Origin: Nostoc sp. XA010
GTDB taxonomy: Bacteria > Cyanobacteriota > Cyanobacteriia > Cyanobacteriales > Nostocaceae
Assembly: GCF_020829625.1 (NCBI RefSeq)
Contig: NZ_JAIVFX010000003.1
Coordinates: forward strand, 124,001 to 188,000
Direction: 5' to 3'
DNA length: 64,000 bases
The notes under the pieces are model-generated. The model did not search any database. It had not been told where the DNA came from and saw only the letters and a program-made list of their open reading frames with translations. How positions within the stretch are numbered: the first letter of the stretch is position 1; every line of letters starts with the position of its first letter. This document shows, one piece after another, positions 9,744 through 17,984 of this stretch. A program made the position numbers and the translations under genes.

Positions 9744-9867
9744 TTGGCAGTGCGGAAGTATTTATGCTTGCTGCTTTAGTCCGCAGCAGAAAAACGTTGC
9801 CAGAATATTTGCCAAATCCACCAGTAACCAGTGTAATCAGAGATAGATTGGACAAAAATGTACAAAA

Positions 9868-9909
9868 GCACCAGCCCAGTATCATACTGAGGCTGGTGCG
9901 CTGGCTTTT
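9868..9909 (+). terminator. Rho-independent terminator after cysA
   Basis: GCACCAGCC (9868-9876) pairs perfectly with GGCTGGTGC (9891-9899). An inner AGTAT/ATACT pairing extends the hairpin, and TTTT follows at 9906-9909. It lies 125 bp after the cysA stop; nothing coding is seen between. Confidence 0.65.
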
Positions 9910-9922
9910 CACGGATTTTTTG

Positions 9923-10091
9923 TGAGAGGATGTTTGAAAAGTCCTCTTCTCGGTATCAAAAGTTTTAGATCCCTCTAAATCTCCCGATAAATTGGGAGAC
10001 TTTGATTCCAGTTCCCCCCTTTTTAAGGGGGGTTAGGGGGGATCTAAAACTGCCTAAAGTCACAGCGAAACACTTTTCAAACAACCTCTGA
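9923..10091. mobile_element. MITE-like element, 17-bp terminal inverted repeats
   Basis: GAGGATGTTTGAAAAGT (9926-9942) and ACTTTTCAAACAACCTC (10072-10088) form inverted termini with one mismatch, flanked on both sides by TGA, a possible 3-bp target duplication. The 163-bp body has no ORF and contains a C-rich palindrome (CCCCCCTTTTTAAGGGGGG, about 10015-10033). TNA duplications and GAG ends are what I associate with the IS5 family (IS1031/ISL2 group); that assignment is inference. Confidence 0.65.
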
Positions 10092-10150
10092 GGACTAATT
10101 TAATCCTCTAACATTCGACTTTCTACATGGCACCGCTATATCTGCTCCTA

Positions 10151-10759
10151 CTAGCAAGGAGTCAAATTAAACCTAATTCTATAAATTCCATTGAATCCAA
10201 TTTGAGTTCGCTGCCCCGCAGCTACATTTGTAGCACGCGCTATCAAAGTTGTGTTGATACCGAAAACCGAATTCACTCGGCTAGCACACGCGTCTACTGT
10301 ATCTCCTGTAATAGCTACATCTTTTACCCATCCACCTGAAGAGCCAGACGGGAAGTTTGCGTTTAGATCATTCGTAGATGGAATTACTTTCCCTTGAAAC
10401 ACTGGTCTAACCCTTAGAGCAGCAGTACCCCCCTGAGGCACATTTGTAAAACCAGAATACCTCAGGTTAATGGGCTGAACTTTGTAGCCTCTAGGTATAT
10501 TAAGCCCAATTCTGAGATTGCAAGATTGTGATACAACTCTAGGAGATACAGCTGTAGCCTGAAATCGAGGGAAAGTTACAGACAGAGTATTTCCTACCAA
10601 ACTTACTAGGGCATTTCCCGACGGGCAGCCATTTCCGAAAACAGTTACTGGAACACTTTCAAACTGAAATGCTGGTGTTTGAGCCTGTGCCTCAGATAAA
10701 CCCACAACATTTAAACTCAGTAGCGTCAAACTGGAAATAAGAGCAGTTAAAACTTTCAT
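10151..10759 (-). CDS. DUF4360 secreted protein, array copy 1
   Basis: Last member, in transcription order, of seven tandem paralogs. It has a Sec signal peptide (MKVLTALISSLTLLSLNVVGLSEAQAQ). The mature domain has the four-Cys pattern of DUF4360: GNGCPSGNAL, SQSCNLRIGL, DACASRVNS and a C-terminal NLTPC. A beta-sandwich fold with two disulfides is likely but inferred. An in-frame ATG lies 9 bp further upstream, but alignment with the paralogs favours 10759. This is the most diverged copy (AVSPRVVSQS, RGYKVQPINLRYSGFTNVPQ). DUF4360 has no established function; secretion to the periplasm or outside is inferred. Confidence 0.85.
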   Translation of the reverse strand: MKVLTALISSLTLLSLNVVGLSEAQAQTPAFQFESVPVTVFGNGCPSGNALVSLVGNTLSVTFPRFQATAVSPRVVSQSCNLRIGLNIPRGYKVQPINLRYSGFTNVPQGGTAALRVRPVFQGKVIPSTNDLNANFPSGSSGGWVKDVAITGDTVDACASRVNSVFGINTTLIARATNVAAGQRTQIGFNGIYRIRFNLTPC

Positions 10760-10942
10760 ATCTTTCATCTCAAATAAGGAGAGCTTCTCAGGTTTGTTGT
10801 CAATAACTATGTCTCAAGACACAGAGTCAAAAATTTCTTCAGAGGGATTGAAAGAAATCTTTCGATAAGTTGGTAAAGCAGCTTTACAAAGATCAGGTTT
10901 TGGGAAAAATTAAATGCAAAACTAACTATGCATTAAAAAAAC

Positions 10943-11575
10943 CTAACAAGGATTAAAAGCAAACTTGATTTGGAACAATACAGGGCCGATTTCTGTATCT
11001 ATTTTATCAATTCGGATTTTGGTTTCTTGATTAGTAGGTATATCTCTAGCTCTTGCCGTCAGATTTGTATTAATACCAAAAATCGAATTTACTGGGTTTT
11101 GACATGCATTTATTGTCCCTAATACAATATTTACATCTTTACTCCAAGTAGCTGATAAACCAGGCGCAAACGTTGCATTTGGATCATTAATAGTTTGAAG
11201 TTCTTGACCTTGAAAGAGTATTTTCACGTTCAGGTTAGCACTGCCTCCTGTAGGCACATCTGCAAAGCCAAGATACTTGACTTGAATCGGCTGAACGTTC
11301 AATCCAGAAGGTACATTAAGACCGATCCGCAGATTACAGGATGCTGATACAACCTTAGGAAGTGAAGCTTTAGCTTCAAACTCAGAAATTGTTATCGAAA
11401 GAGTATCTGCATCCAAAATTCCCTTTGCTGTTCCGTTTGGGCAGCCATTTCCGAAAAGAGTTACTGGAACTTCTTGAAGCTCAAATCCTGGTGTTTGAGC
11501 CTGTACCTGAGATAAACCCACAAGATTTAAACTCAGTAGCGTCAAACTGGAAATCATACCAGTTAAAACTTTCAT
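10943..11575 (-). CDS. DUF4360 secreted protein, array copy 2
   Basis: A 210-aa paralog with signal peptide MKVLTGMISSLTLLSLNLVGLSQVQAQ and the four conserved Cys (GNGCPNGTAK, SASCNLRIGL, NACQNPVNS, AFNPC). The core SGLNVQPIQVKYLGFADVPTGGSANLNVKILFQGQEL is close to copy 7 and suggests recent duplication or gene conversion. GGAG lies about 8 bases before ATG (CGGAGTTATTAG). The segment TIKTEIGPVLFQIKF-type C-terminus is retained (KIDTEIGPVLFQIKFAFNPC). The gap to copy 1 is 183 bp. Confidence 0.87.
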   Translation of the reverse strand: MKVLTGMISSLTLLSLNLVGLSQVQAQTPGFELQEVPVTLFGNGCPNGTAKGILDADTLSITISEFEAKASLPKVVSASCNLRIGLNVPSGLNVQPIQVKYLGFADVPTGGSANLNVKILFQGQELQTINDPNATFAPGLSATWSKDVNIVLGTINACQNPVNSIFGINTNLTARARDIPTNQETKIRIDKIDTEIGPVLFQIKFAFNPC

Positions 11576-12318
11576 CTAATAACTCCGCGAAAATCTGTAA
11601 TCTCCTATGAATATTACATAGAATGTCAATCTCCTAATATACTTCTAGACATAAAAACTTTACCTGGCAAACTCTTTAAGTTTTGGGCATTTCTACGAAT
11701 CATTAAATGTATGGAATACGCTCTGGTTAAAAAAGACAAAAACATGATGAAATAATCAATTTCTGACTTGGAAATTGTTTACCAGTATATTTCACTTATC
11801 AGAAAATAATTCAGGAGTCAGGACTTAGAATTCAGAATTGAATTCTGCACGAAAAATCAGATAACGCAGAGGTAGCGAGTCTACCAGCGAATGAATAAGT
11901 GAGTTTAAGACCCTAACTAAATCCTCTTCTTTGGAGACGCACTCGCGTTCGATTTAGTGTTGAACAATAAAATGGCGGAACTGAACTCCCCACTAATTGA
12001 TTCTGACTCCTGAATTCTTACTTCTGAATTTTTCTTTAATTAAGAATTGCCCTCACAAAAAGAAGTTTTACAAACATTATACCATCAAACTATCAAAGGA
12101 AAATATATTTTACCTATCCAAAGACATATTTTTTGCAAATTGTGATTTCGTTAGATTTCTCAGCTACTTTGGCTTGACCTAACTATTGATCAAGACAGAA
12201 AGTCAAAGATTTATTCAGAGCGATTGGAAGAAACCTTTCAAAAAGTTGGTAAAGCAGCTTTACAAACAGCAGCTTTTGTAAAACATTAAATGCAAAACTG
12301 ACTATACATTTAAAAAAC
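11576..12318. repeat. Long array spacer, duplicated at 14621-15348
   Basis: No gene is seen in these 743 bp. Much of the segment recurs between copies 5 and 6 (14621-15348) and partly upstream of copy 7 (17153-17700). Shared landmarks are TCAGGAGTCAGGA-TTAGAATTC, the box TTGGAGACGCACTCGC between CTAAATC and GATTTAG (11917-11957), ACTCCTGAATTCTTACTTCTG, and the conserved run before the next gene's stop (AAATGCAAAACTGACTATAC). The duplication unit was therefore gene plus flank. Confidence 0.75.
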
Positions 12319-12957
12319 CTAACAAGGATTAAAATCAAACTTGATTTGGAACAATACATCACCGATTGTTGTCTCGATTGGATCAATTCGGATTTGAGTT
12401 TCTTGATTTGCAGGTATATTTCTAGCGTTTGCCCTCAGAGTTGAATTGATACCAAAAACTGAATTCACTGCTCTGCTACATGCATTTATTGTGCGTGATT
12501 TAATATCTACAATTATGATTCCAGTATCTGAGAAGCCAGGCATAAAAGTTCTGTTTGGATTCTCGATAGGTTGAACTACTTCACCTGGAAAGACTACTTT
12601 AACGCTCGCGTCACCACTGCCTCCTCTAGGCACATCTTTAAAGACAAAATACTTGAGTTGAATCGGCTGAACGTTAAATCCAGAAGGTACATTCAGACCG
12701 ATCCGGAAATTGCAGGATTTTGATACAACATTAGGGCGTGAAGCTTTAGCTTCAAGCGCAGAAAATGTTATTGAAAGAGTATCTCCATTCAAAACTCCCT
12801 GTATTGTGTTCGACGATGGGCAACCAGTCCCCGAAAAACTTACTGGAACATTTTGATTAAATATAAGTCCTGTTGTTTGAGCCTGTACCTGAGATAAACC
12901 CACAACATTTAAACTCAGTAGCGTCAAACTGGAAATCAGACCAGTTAAAGTTTTCAT
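12319..12957 (-). CDS. DUF4360 secreted protein, array copy 3
   Basis: A 212-aa paralog. The signal peptide MKTLTGLISSLTLLSLNVVGLSQVQAQ is nearly identical to its neighbours. The mature part is more diverged (GTGCPSSNTIQGVLNGDTLSITFSALEAKASRPNVVSKSCNFRIGL; FPGEVVQPIENPNRTFMPGF; SRAVNSVFGINSTLRANARNIPANQETQIRIDPIETT). The four-Cys framework and the terminal FNPC are intact. A GTG-rich opening (GTGCP rather than GNGCP) is shared with copy 6, which suggests two subgroups in the array. GGAG precedes the ATG. Confidence 0.85.
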   Translation of the reverse strand: MKTLTGLISSLTLLSLNVVGLSQVQAQTTGLIFNQNVPVSFSGTGCPSSNTIQGVLNGDTLSITFSALEAKASRPNVVSKSCNFRIGLNVPSGFNVQPIQLKYFVFKDVPRGGSGDASVKVVFPGEVVQPIENPNRTFMPGFSDTGIIIVDIKSRTINACSRAVNSVFGINSTLRANARNIPANQETQIRIDPIETTIGDVLFQIKFDFNPC

Positions 12958-13249
12958 CTAACAACTCCGCAAAAATATGTGATCTTCTGTGAATATTAGA
13001 TGCAATGTCAAACTCCTAAGATACTTCTAGACAAATATATTTTACCTATCCAAAGACAGATGTTTTGCAAATTGTGATTTACTTAGATTTATCAGCTACT
13101 TTGACTTAAGCTAACTATTTATCAAGACAGAGACTCAAAGGTTTCTTCAGAGCAATTGGAAGAAATATTTTGAAAAGTTGGTAAAGCAGCTTTTCAGGGA
13201 GCAGATTTTGGGAAAAATTAAATGCAAAAATTCTATGCATTTAAAAAAC

Positions 13250-13852
13250 CTAACAAGGATTAAAAGCAAGCGTGATGTCTAGTGTATCAATTCGAATTTT
13301 AGTTTGTTGACCTAGAGGTATATTTGTAACTCTAGGCGTCAGAGCGAGAGCGGAATTGATACCAAAAACCGAACTCACTGGGTTCTTACATGCATTTATT
13401 GGGTTTAATACAAGACCTAAGTCTTTGCTCCAAACATCTAAAAAGCCAGCCGGAAACGTTCGGCTTGGATTATTGGTAGTTGCAACTTCTCTACCTTGAA
13501 AGAGTATTTTCACGTTCAGGTCAGCACTACCACCATTAGGCACATCTGCAAAGCCCGTATACTTGATGCTAATCGGCTGAAGGTTAAATCCAGAAGGCAC
13601 AATCAGACCGCTCCGCAGATTGCATGATGCAACATTACGTGAAGGTTTAGCTTCAAATTCAGAAAATGTTATTGAAAGGGTATCTCTATTGAAAACTGCC
13701 TGGAATGTGCCCTGCGGGCAACCATTTCCTGTAAAAGTTACTGGAACATTTTGAAACTCAAATCCTTGTGTTTGAGCCTGTACCTGAGATAAACCCACAA
13801 CATTTAAACTCAGTAATGTCAAACTGGAAATCAGACCAGTTAAAATTTTCAT
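13250..13852 (-). CDS. DUF4360 secreted protein, array copy 4 (shortest)
   Basis: A 200-aa paralog with the standard signal peptide and Cys framework (GNGCPQGTFQ, VASCNLRSGL, NACKNPVSS, AFNPC). It lacks about 10 residues near the C-terminus: the GPVLFQIKF strand seen in other copies is reduced to RIDTLDITLAFNPC. It also carries a small deletion before the second Cys (KPSRNVASC). The reading frame is intact, so it is probably expressed, but a missing beta-strand could affect folding. GGAG precedes the start as in its neighbours. Confidence 0.85.
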   Translation of the reverse strand: MKILTGLISSLTLLSLNVVGLSQVQAQTQGFEFQNVPVTFTGNGCPQGTFQAVFNRDTLSITFSEFEAKPSRNVASCNLRSGLIVPSGFNLQPISIKYTGFADVPNGGSADLNVKILFQGREVATTNNPSRTFPAGFLDVWSKDLGLVLNPINACKNPVSSVFGINSALALTPRVTNIPLGQQTKIRIDTLDITLAFNPC

Positions 13853-13890
13853 CTAATAACTCCGCAAAAATGTGTAATCTTCTGTGAATA

Positions 13891-13909
13891 TTAGAGGATG
13901 TTGAAAAAG
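13891..13909. mobile_element. Solo MITE terminus with deletion scar
   Basis: TTA followed by GAGGATGTTGAAAAAG (13894-13909) matches the left end of the elements at 9926 and 16307, but no right end is found. The gap between copies 4 and 5 is only 132 bp, against 291-743 bp elsewhere, as if a deletion removed the rest of the element and its flank. Confidence 0.45.
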
Positions 13910-13984
13910 GATTTTTTGTAATATCAAAGCCTCAAAAACTTTTGTGAAAAACTAAATGCAAAACTGACTATACATTTAAAAAAC

Positions 13985-14620
13985 CTAACAACGCTTAAAA
14001 GCAAACTTTATTTGGAACAATACATCTTTGATTGTTGTGTCGATTGTATTAATTCGGATTTGGGTTTCTTGATTTGCAGGTATACCTCTAGCTCTTGCAG
14101 TCAGAGTTGAATTGATACCAAAAACCGAACTGACTGGTCTACTACATGCATTTATTGTGTTTGCTATAATATCTATATTTTTGTTCCAAGTATCTGAAAA
14201 GCCAGCCGGAAACGTTTGGTTTGGATTATTGATAGTTTCAACACCTGCACCTTGAAATGATATTTCAACCCTCAGATCAGCACTGCCTCCTGTAGGCACA
14301 TCTGCAAAGCCAAGATACCTGACGCTAATCGGCTGAACGTTAAATCCAGAAGGTATATCAAGACCGAACCGCAGATTGCAGGATGCTGATACAACTTTAG
14401 GAGATGAAGCTTTAGCTTCAAACCGAGAAAATGTTACTGAAGCAGTATCTCCATTCAAAACTAGCTGTGCTGTTCCGTTTGGGCAACCATTTCCGAAAAA
14501 AGTTCCACCAATTTGTTGAAACTTAAATCCTGTTGGTGTTTGAGCCTGTACCTGAGATAAACCCACAACATTTAAACTCAGTAGCGTCAAACTGGAAATT
14601 AGACCAGTTAAAATTTTCAT
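13985..14620 (-). CDS. DUF4360 secreted protein, array copy 5
   Basis: A 211-aa paralog with the standard signal peptide (MKILTGLISSLTLLSLNVVGLSQVQAQ). The mature domain has GNGCPNGTAQLVLNGD, SASCNLRFGL, NACSRPVSSVFGIN and the terminal AFKRC. The KRC ending is the one I recall from actinobacterial DUF4360 proteins; the other copies end in NPC or TPC. The domain contains the conserved SGFNVQPISVRYLGFADVPTGGSADLRV stretch. It is separated from copy 4 by the shortest spacer of the array. Confidence 0.86.
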   Translation of the reverse strand: MKILTGLISSLTLLSLNVVGLSQVQAQTPTGFKFQQIGGTFFGNGCPNGTAQLVLNGDTASVTFSRFEAKASSPKVVSASCNLRFGLDIPSGFNVQPISVRYLGFADVPTGGSADLRVEISFQGAGVETINNPNQTFPAGFSDTWNKNIDIIANTINACSRPVSSVFGINSTLTARARGIPANQETQIRINTIDTTIKDVLFQIKFAFKRC

Positions 14621-15348
14621 CTAATAACTCCGCAAAAATGTGTAATTTCCTGTGGATATTAGCTGCAATGTCAAATTCCTAAAATACTTCTACAAAAACA
14701 AATTTTACCTAGTAGCCTTTTCCAGGTTTGAGGATTTATAGCTGTTCTTAATTGTCTGCAATACGCTCAGCTTAAGGGAGACAGAAATAGAATAAAATAA
14801 TCAATTTCTGACTCAGAAATTATTTATCAACGTATTTCACTTATCAGAAAATAATTCAGGAGTCAGGATTTAGAATTCAAAATTGAATTCTATATAACTG
14901 AGGAACAGCGCACCCGTAGCGAGTCTACAGGTCATGAAAAAATGGATTTAAGACCCCATTAAATCTTCTCTTTTGGAGACGCACTCGCCTTCGATTTAGT
15001 AGTCAACAATAAAATAACGGGACTTAACCCCCCAGTATTTGATTCTGACTCCTGAATTCTTACTTCTGAATTCTGCTTCAATTCCGAATCGCCCTCATAA
15101 TAAGCCTTGATAAAATTCAAAATCACAGAAAAATATATTTTACCTATGCAAAGACTGACGTTTTACAAACTGTGATTTCGTTAAATTTTCAGCTACTTTG
15201 ACTTGACTTAACTATTTATCAAGACAGAGATTCAAAGATTTATTGAGAGCGATTGGAAGAAATCTTTCGATATAGTTGGTAAAACAGCTTTATAGGAAGT
15301 AGCTTTTAGGAAAAATTAAATGCAAAACTAACTATGCATTTAAAAAAC
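14621..15348. repeat. Long array spacer, second copy
   Basis: This 728-bp segment repeats the organisation of 11576-12318, including the box between TTAAATC and GATTTAG (14959-14999), the ACTCCTGAATTCTTACTTCTG motif (about 15049-15068) and the pre-gene run. No ORF of interest and no RNA motif were recognised. Confidence 0.75.
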
Positions 15349-15978
15349 CTAACAAGGATTATACTCAAACTTGATTTCGAACAATACAGGGCCGATTGTT
15401 GTGTCGATTGTATCAATTCGGATTTGGGTTTCTTGACCTGAAGGTATATTTGTACCTCTTGCCGTCAGAGTTGAATTGATACCAAAAACTGAACTCACTG
15501 GGTTCTTACATGCATTTATTGGATTTAATGTAATACCTACATTTTTGTTCCAGACATCTGAGAAGCCAGACTTAAACGTTTGGTTTGGATTATTGTCAGG
15601 TGGAACTTCTCTACCTTGAAAGAATATTTTCACATTCAGATCAGCACTGCCTGCTGTAGGCACATCTGCAAAGCCAGAATAGTTAACGCTAACCGGTTGA
15701 ACGTTAAATCCAGAAGGTACACTCAGACCGATCCGCAGATTGCAGGATTTTGAAATAACCTTAGGACGTGGAGCTTTAGCTTCAAATTCAGAAAATGTTA
15801 TTGAAAGGGTATCTCCATTGAAAACTGCCTGTACTGTTTTCGCCGATGGACAGCCAGTTCCCGAAAAACTTACTGGAACATTTTGAATTTCAAGTCCTTG
15901 AGCCTGTACCTGAGATAAACCCACAACATTCAAACTCAGTAGCGTCAAGCTGGAAATCAGACCAGTTAAAATTTTCAT
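15349..15978 (-). CDS. DUF4360 secreted protein, array copy 6
   Basis: The open frame extends to 16017, but the paralog N-terminus MKILTGLISS begins at ATG 15978, which is preceded by GGAG (CGGAGTCTAAAAGT). The product is then 209 aa. The mature part begins QGLEIQNVPVSFSGTGCPSAKTVQAVF and belongs with copy 3 in having GTGCP. The other Cys are in SKSCNLRIGL, NACKNPVSS and EYNPC. The usual T after AQAQ is absent, giving a slightly shorter mature N-terminus. Confidence 0.86.
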   Translation of the reverse strand: MKILTGLISSLTLLSLNVVGLSQVQAQGLEIQNVPVSFSGTGCPSAKTVQAVFNGDTLSITFSEFEAKAPRPKVISKSCNLRIGLSVPSGFNVQPVSVNYSGFADVPTAGSADLNVKIFFQGREVPPDNNPNQTFKSGFSDVWNKNVGITLNPINACKNPVSSVFGINSTLTARGTNIPSGQETQIRIDTIDTTIGPVLFEIKFEYNPC

Positions 15979-16303
15979 ACTTTTAGACTCCGCGAAAACA
16001 TGTAATTTCCTGTACAAATTAGCTGCAACTTAAAATTCCCTGAGATCCTTCTACACAATTGAATTTTATCCAACAGCCTGTTGGGGACTTATAGCAGTTC
16101 TTAATTGTCTGCAATACGCTTTGGTTAAAGCAGAGAGAAATAGGATACAATAATCGATTTCTGGCTCTGAAATTATATTATCAGCGTATTTCATTTATTT
16201 AAGAATTGCCATTTGGTTGCCAATACTATTTTTAACAACAGATAACCAAAGATTTCTTCAGAGCAATTGGAAGAAATCTTTGGATAAGTTTGGTAAAGCA
16301 ACT

Positions 16304-16457
16304 TTAGAGGATGTTTTAAAACGGTATTTTGCTCTCATGATAAAGCACGGTGAAGCATCTCAGTATATGGCTGAAATCGTATTTTTTTCGTCGCACTTGA
16401 TCTAAGACAGAATGGTAAAACTATAATACCTTCTGGAACTTTTAAAACATCCTCTTA
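16304..16457. mobile_element. MITE-like element, second copy
   Basis: GAGGATGTTTTAAAA (16307-16321) and its inverse TTTTAAAACATCCTC (16440-16454) bound a 148-bp body with no transposase. TTA flanks both ends (16304-16306 and 16455-16457), matching a TNA target duplication. It sits in the spacer upstream of copy 6 and downstream of copy 7. A 62-codon open frame through it has no family resemblance. Confidence 0.65.
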
Positions 16458-16507
16458 GAGGCATCAGCTTTTGTGAAAAATTAAATGCAGATTCTGCATT
16501 TAAAAAT

Positions 16508-17152
16508 CTAGCAAGGATTAAAAGCAAACTTGATTTTGAATAATACAGGACCGATTGTTGTGTCGATTGTATCAATTCGGATTTGGGTTTCTTTATTTGC
16601 AGTTACATTTGTAGCTCTTGCCGTCAGATTTGTATTGATACCAAAAATTGAACTCACTGGCTTCTTACATGCATTTATTGTACCTAATGTAATACCTACA
16701 TTTTTGTCCCAGACATCTGAGAAGCCAGCGTTAAACGTTGCGTTTGGATTGTTGTTAGTTGGAACTATTTTACCTTGAAATAGTATTCTAACGTTCAGGT
16801 TAGCACTGCCTCCTGTAGGCACATCTGCAAAGCCAAGATACTGGACGTTAATCGGCTGAACATTCAATCCAGAAGGTACATTAAGACCAATCCGTAGATT
16901 GCAGGATGCGGATACAACCTTAGAAGGTAAAGCTTTAGCTTCAAACTTAGAAAATGTTACTGAAAGAGTATCTCCCTCCAAAAATCCCACTGCTGTTTTC
17001 GCCGGGCAACCATTTCCGAAAAGAGTTACTGGAACTGGTGTTGTATCTGGAAAAGTAAGTCCTGGTGGTGTTTGAGCCTGCACCTGAGATAAACCGACAA
17101 CATTTAAACTCAGTAGTGTCAAGCTGGAAATCAGACCAGTTAGAATTTTCAT
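16508..17152 (-). CDS. DUF4360 secreted protein, array copy 7 (promoter-distal end of window array)
   Basis: A 214-aa paralog, first in transcription order. It has the standard signal peptide, then QTPPGLTFPDTTPVPVTLFGNGCPAKTAVGFLEGDTLSVTFSKFEAK. The four Cys are in GNGCP, SASCNLRIGL, NACKKPVSS and AFNPC. The core SGLNVQPINVQYLGFADVPTGGSANLNVRILFQGK is very close to copy 2. Its upstream region (17153-17700) repeats the array spacer, so each gene probably carries its own promoter copy rather than being read in one long transcript. Confidence 0.87.
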   Translation of the reverse strand: MKILTGLISSLTLLSLNVVGLSQVQAQTPPGLTFPDTTPVPVTLFGNGCPAKTAVGFLEGDTLSVTFSKFEAKALPSKVVSASCNLRIGLNVPSGLNVQPINVQYLGFADVPTGGSANLNVRILFQGKIVPTNNNPNATFNAGFSDVWDKNVGITLGTINACKKPVSSIFGINTNLTARATNVTANKETQIRIDTIDTTIGPVLFKIKFAFNPC

Positions 17153-17700
17153 ATTTTTCGACTCCGCAAAGACGTGTAATTTCTGGACATGAGCTGCGAC
17201 TTAAAATTCCTAAGATACTTCTACGCAAAGGAATTTTACCCAGCAGCCTGTTTGAGGTTTGGGGACTTTTAGCAGTTATTAAATATGTGCAATACGCTCT
17301 GTTAAAGCATACAGAAGCATGATAAAACAATCAATTTCTAGTTTGGAAATTAATTACTTATCACCGTATTTCACTTATCAGACAAGAATTCAGGAGTTAA
17401 AATTGCCAATCTAGAATTTAATTCTGTACAACTGGGGTAGCTACCCTACGAGCGGATGAATAAATGGTTTAAGGCGGCGACTAAATTGCTCGCGTAGCGT
17501 CTCCAAAGGAGAAGATTTAATGGTCAACTACAAATAGGCGGGTCTTAATCCCCCACTAATTGATTTTGACTCCTGAATTCTGACTTCTGAATTTTTCCAT
17601 TGACAATTGCTCTTTAACAAGCCTCAATAAAATAATAAGTCCTCTGAGAAACATTTTATATCTATCTAAAGGAATAGATAAAGTAAATTTTAACAAATTA
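17153..17700. repeat. Array spacer, third copy, with inverted internal box
   Basis: This segment repeats the spacer landmarks of the array (TCAGGAGT, GACTCCTGAATTCTGACTTCTG). The box between CTAAAT (17481) and GATTTA (17514-17519) reads in the opposite orientation to the two other copies (GCGTCTCCAAAGGAGAA rather than its complement). No gene is seen. Confidence 0.6.
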
Positions 17701-17713
17701 TTACGTAAAAGTA

Positions 17714-17947
17714 CTTAGGTATGTAGCAGTGAGACAGCGCTCTTGGTAGGGCTTATCTGAGCAGCTACTTGCTGTACTTAGGGAGGCCCCAAGTAGATGA
17801 GGTAGTGGGTTCCAGGGGTTGCCCCCGTTGTAGCAACTGCTCTCACATGGCGTCAGCCGAACTCGGTAGGGAACTAGACGCCCTTACGTAACTAACGCAA
17901 GGCTTACGAGCATCAGTGCTTGTCCTCAGACATTGCTATTACCTAAG
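17714..17947. ncRNA. Candidate structured RNA of about 234 nt, unknown family
   Basis: The ends are complementary: CTTAGGTA (17714-17721) pairs with TACCTAAG (17940-17947), then TAGCA (17724-17728) with TGCTA (17934-17938). Inside, GTGAGACAG (17729-17737) pairs with CTG-C-TCTCAC (17837-17846, one bulged C). CTACTTG (17765-17771) pairs with CAAGTAG (17790-17796), and GGGG (17815-17818) with CCCC (17822-17825). GGCGTC (17849-17854) pairs with GACGCC (17877-17882). The helices nest without conflict, giving a closed multi-branch fold. The segment is GC-richer than its surroundings and has no convincing ORF. It does not match tRNA, tmRNA, SRP RNA or RNase P as I know them. 6S RNA or a HEARO/IscB-type omega RNA without its ORF are possibilities that I cannot confirm. 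Strand is undetermined. Confidence 0.6.
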
Positions 17948-17984
17948 ATCCTTTCAACAGCTATTTGGCGTCGTTCAAGGTAAA

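Noticed and set aside
16217..16405. 62-codon plus-strand frame in the array
   Set aside because: It lies across the MITE-like element and a spacer that resembles spacers elsewhere in the array. No family match.
17714..17947. tRNA, tmRNA, SRP RNA or RNase P RNA
   Set aside because: No cloverleaf or TTC arm, no tmRNA tag ORF, no SRP GGAA tetraloop helix, and too short for RNase P. Left as unknown structured RNA.
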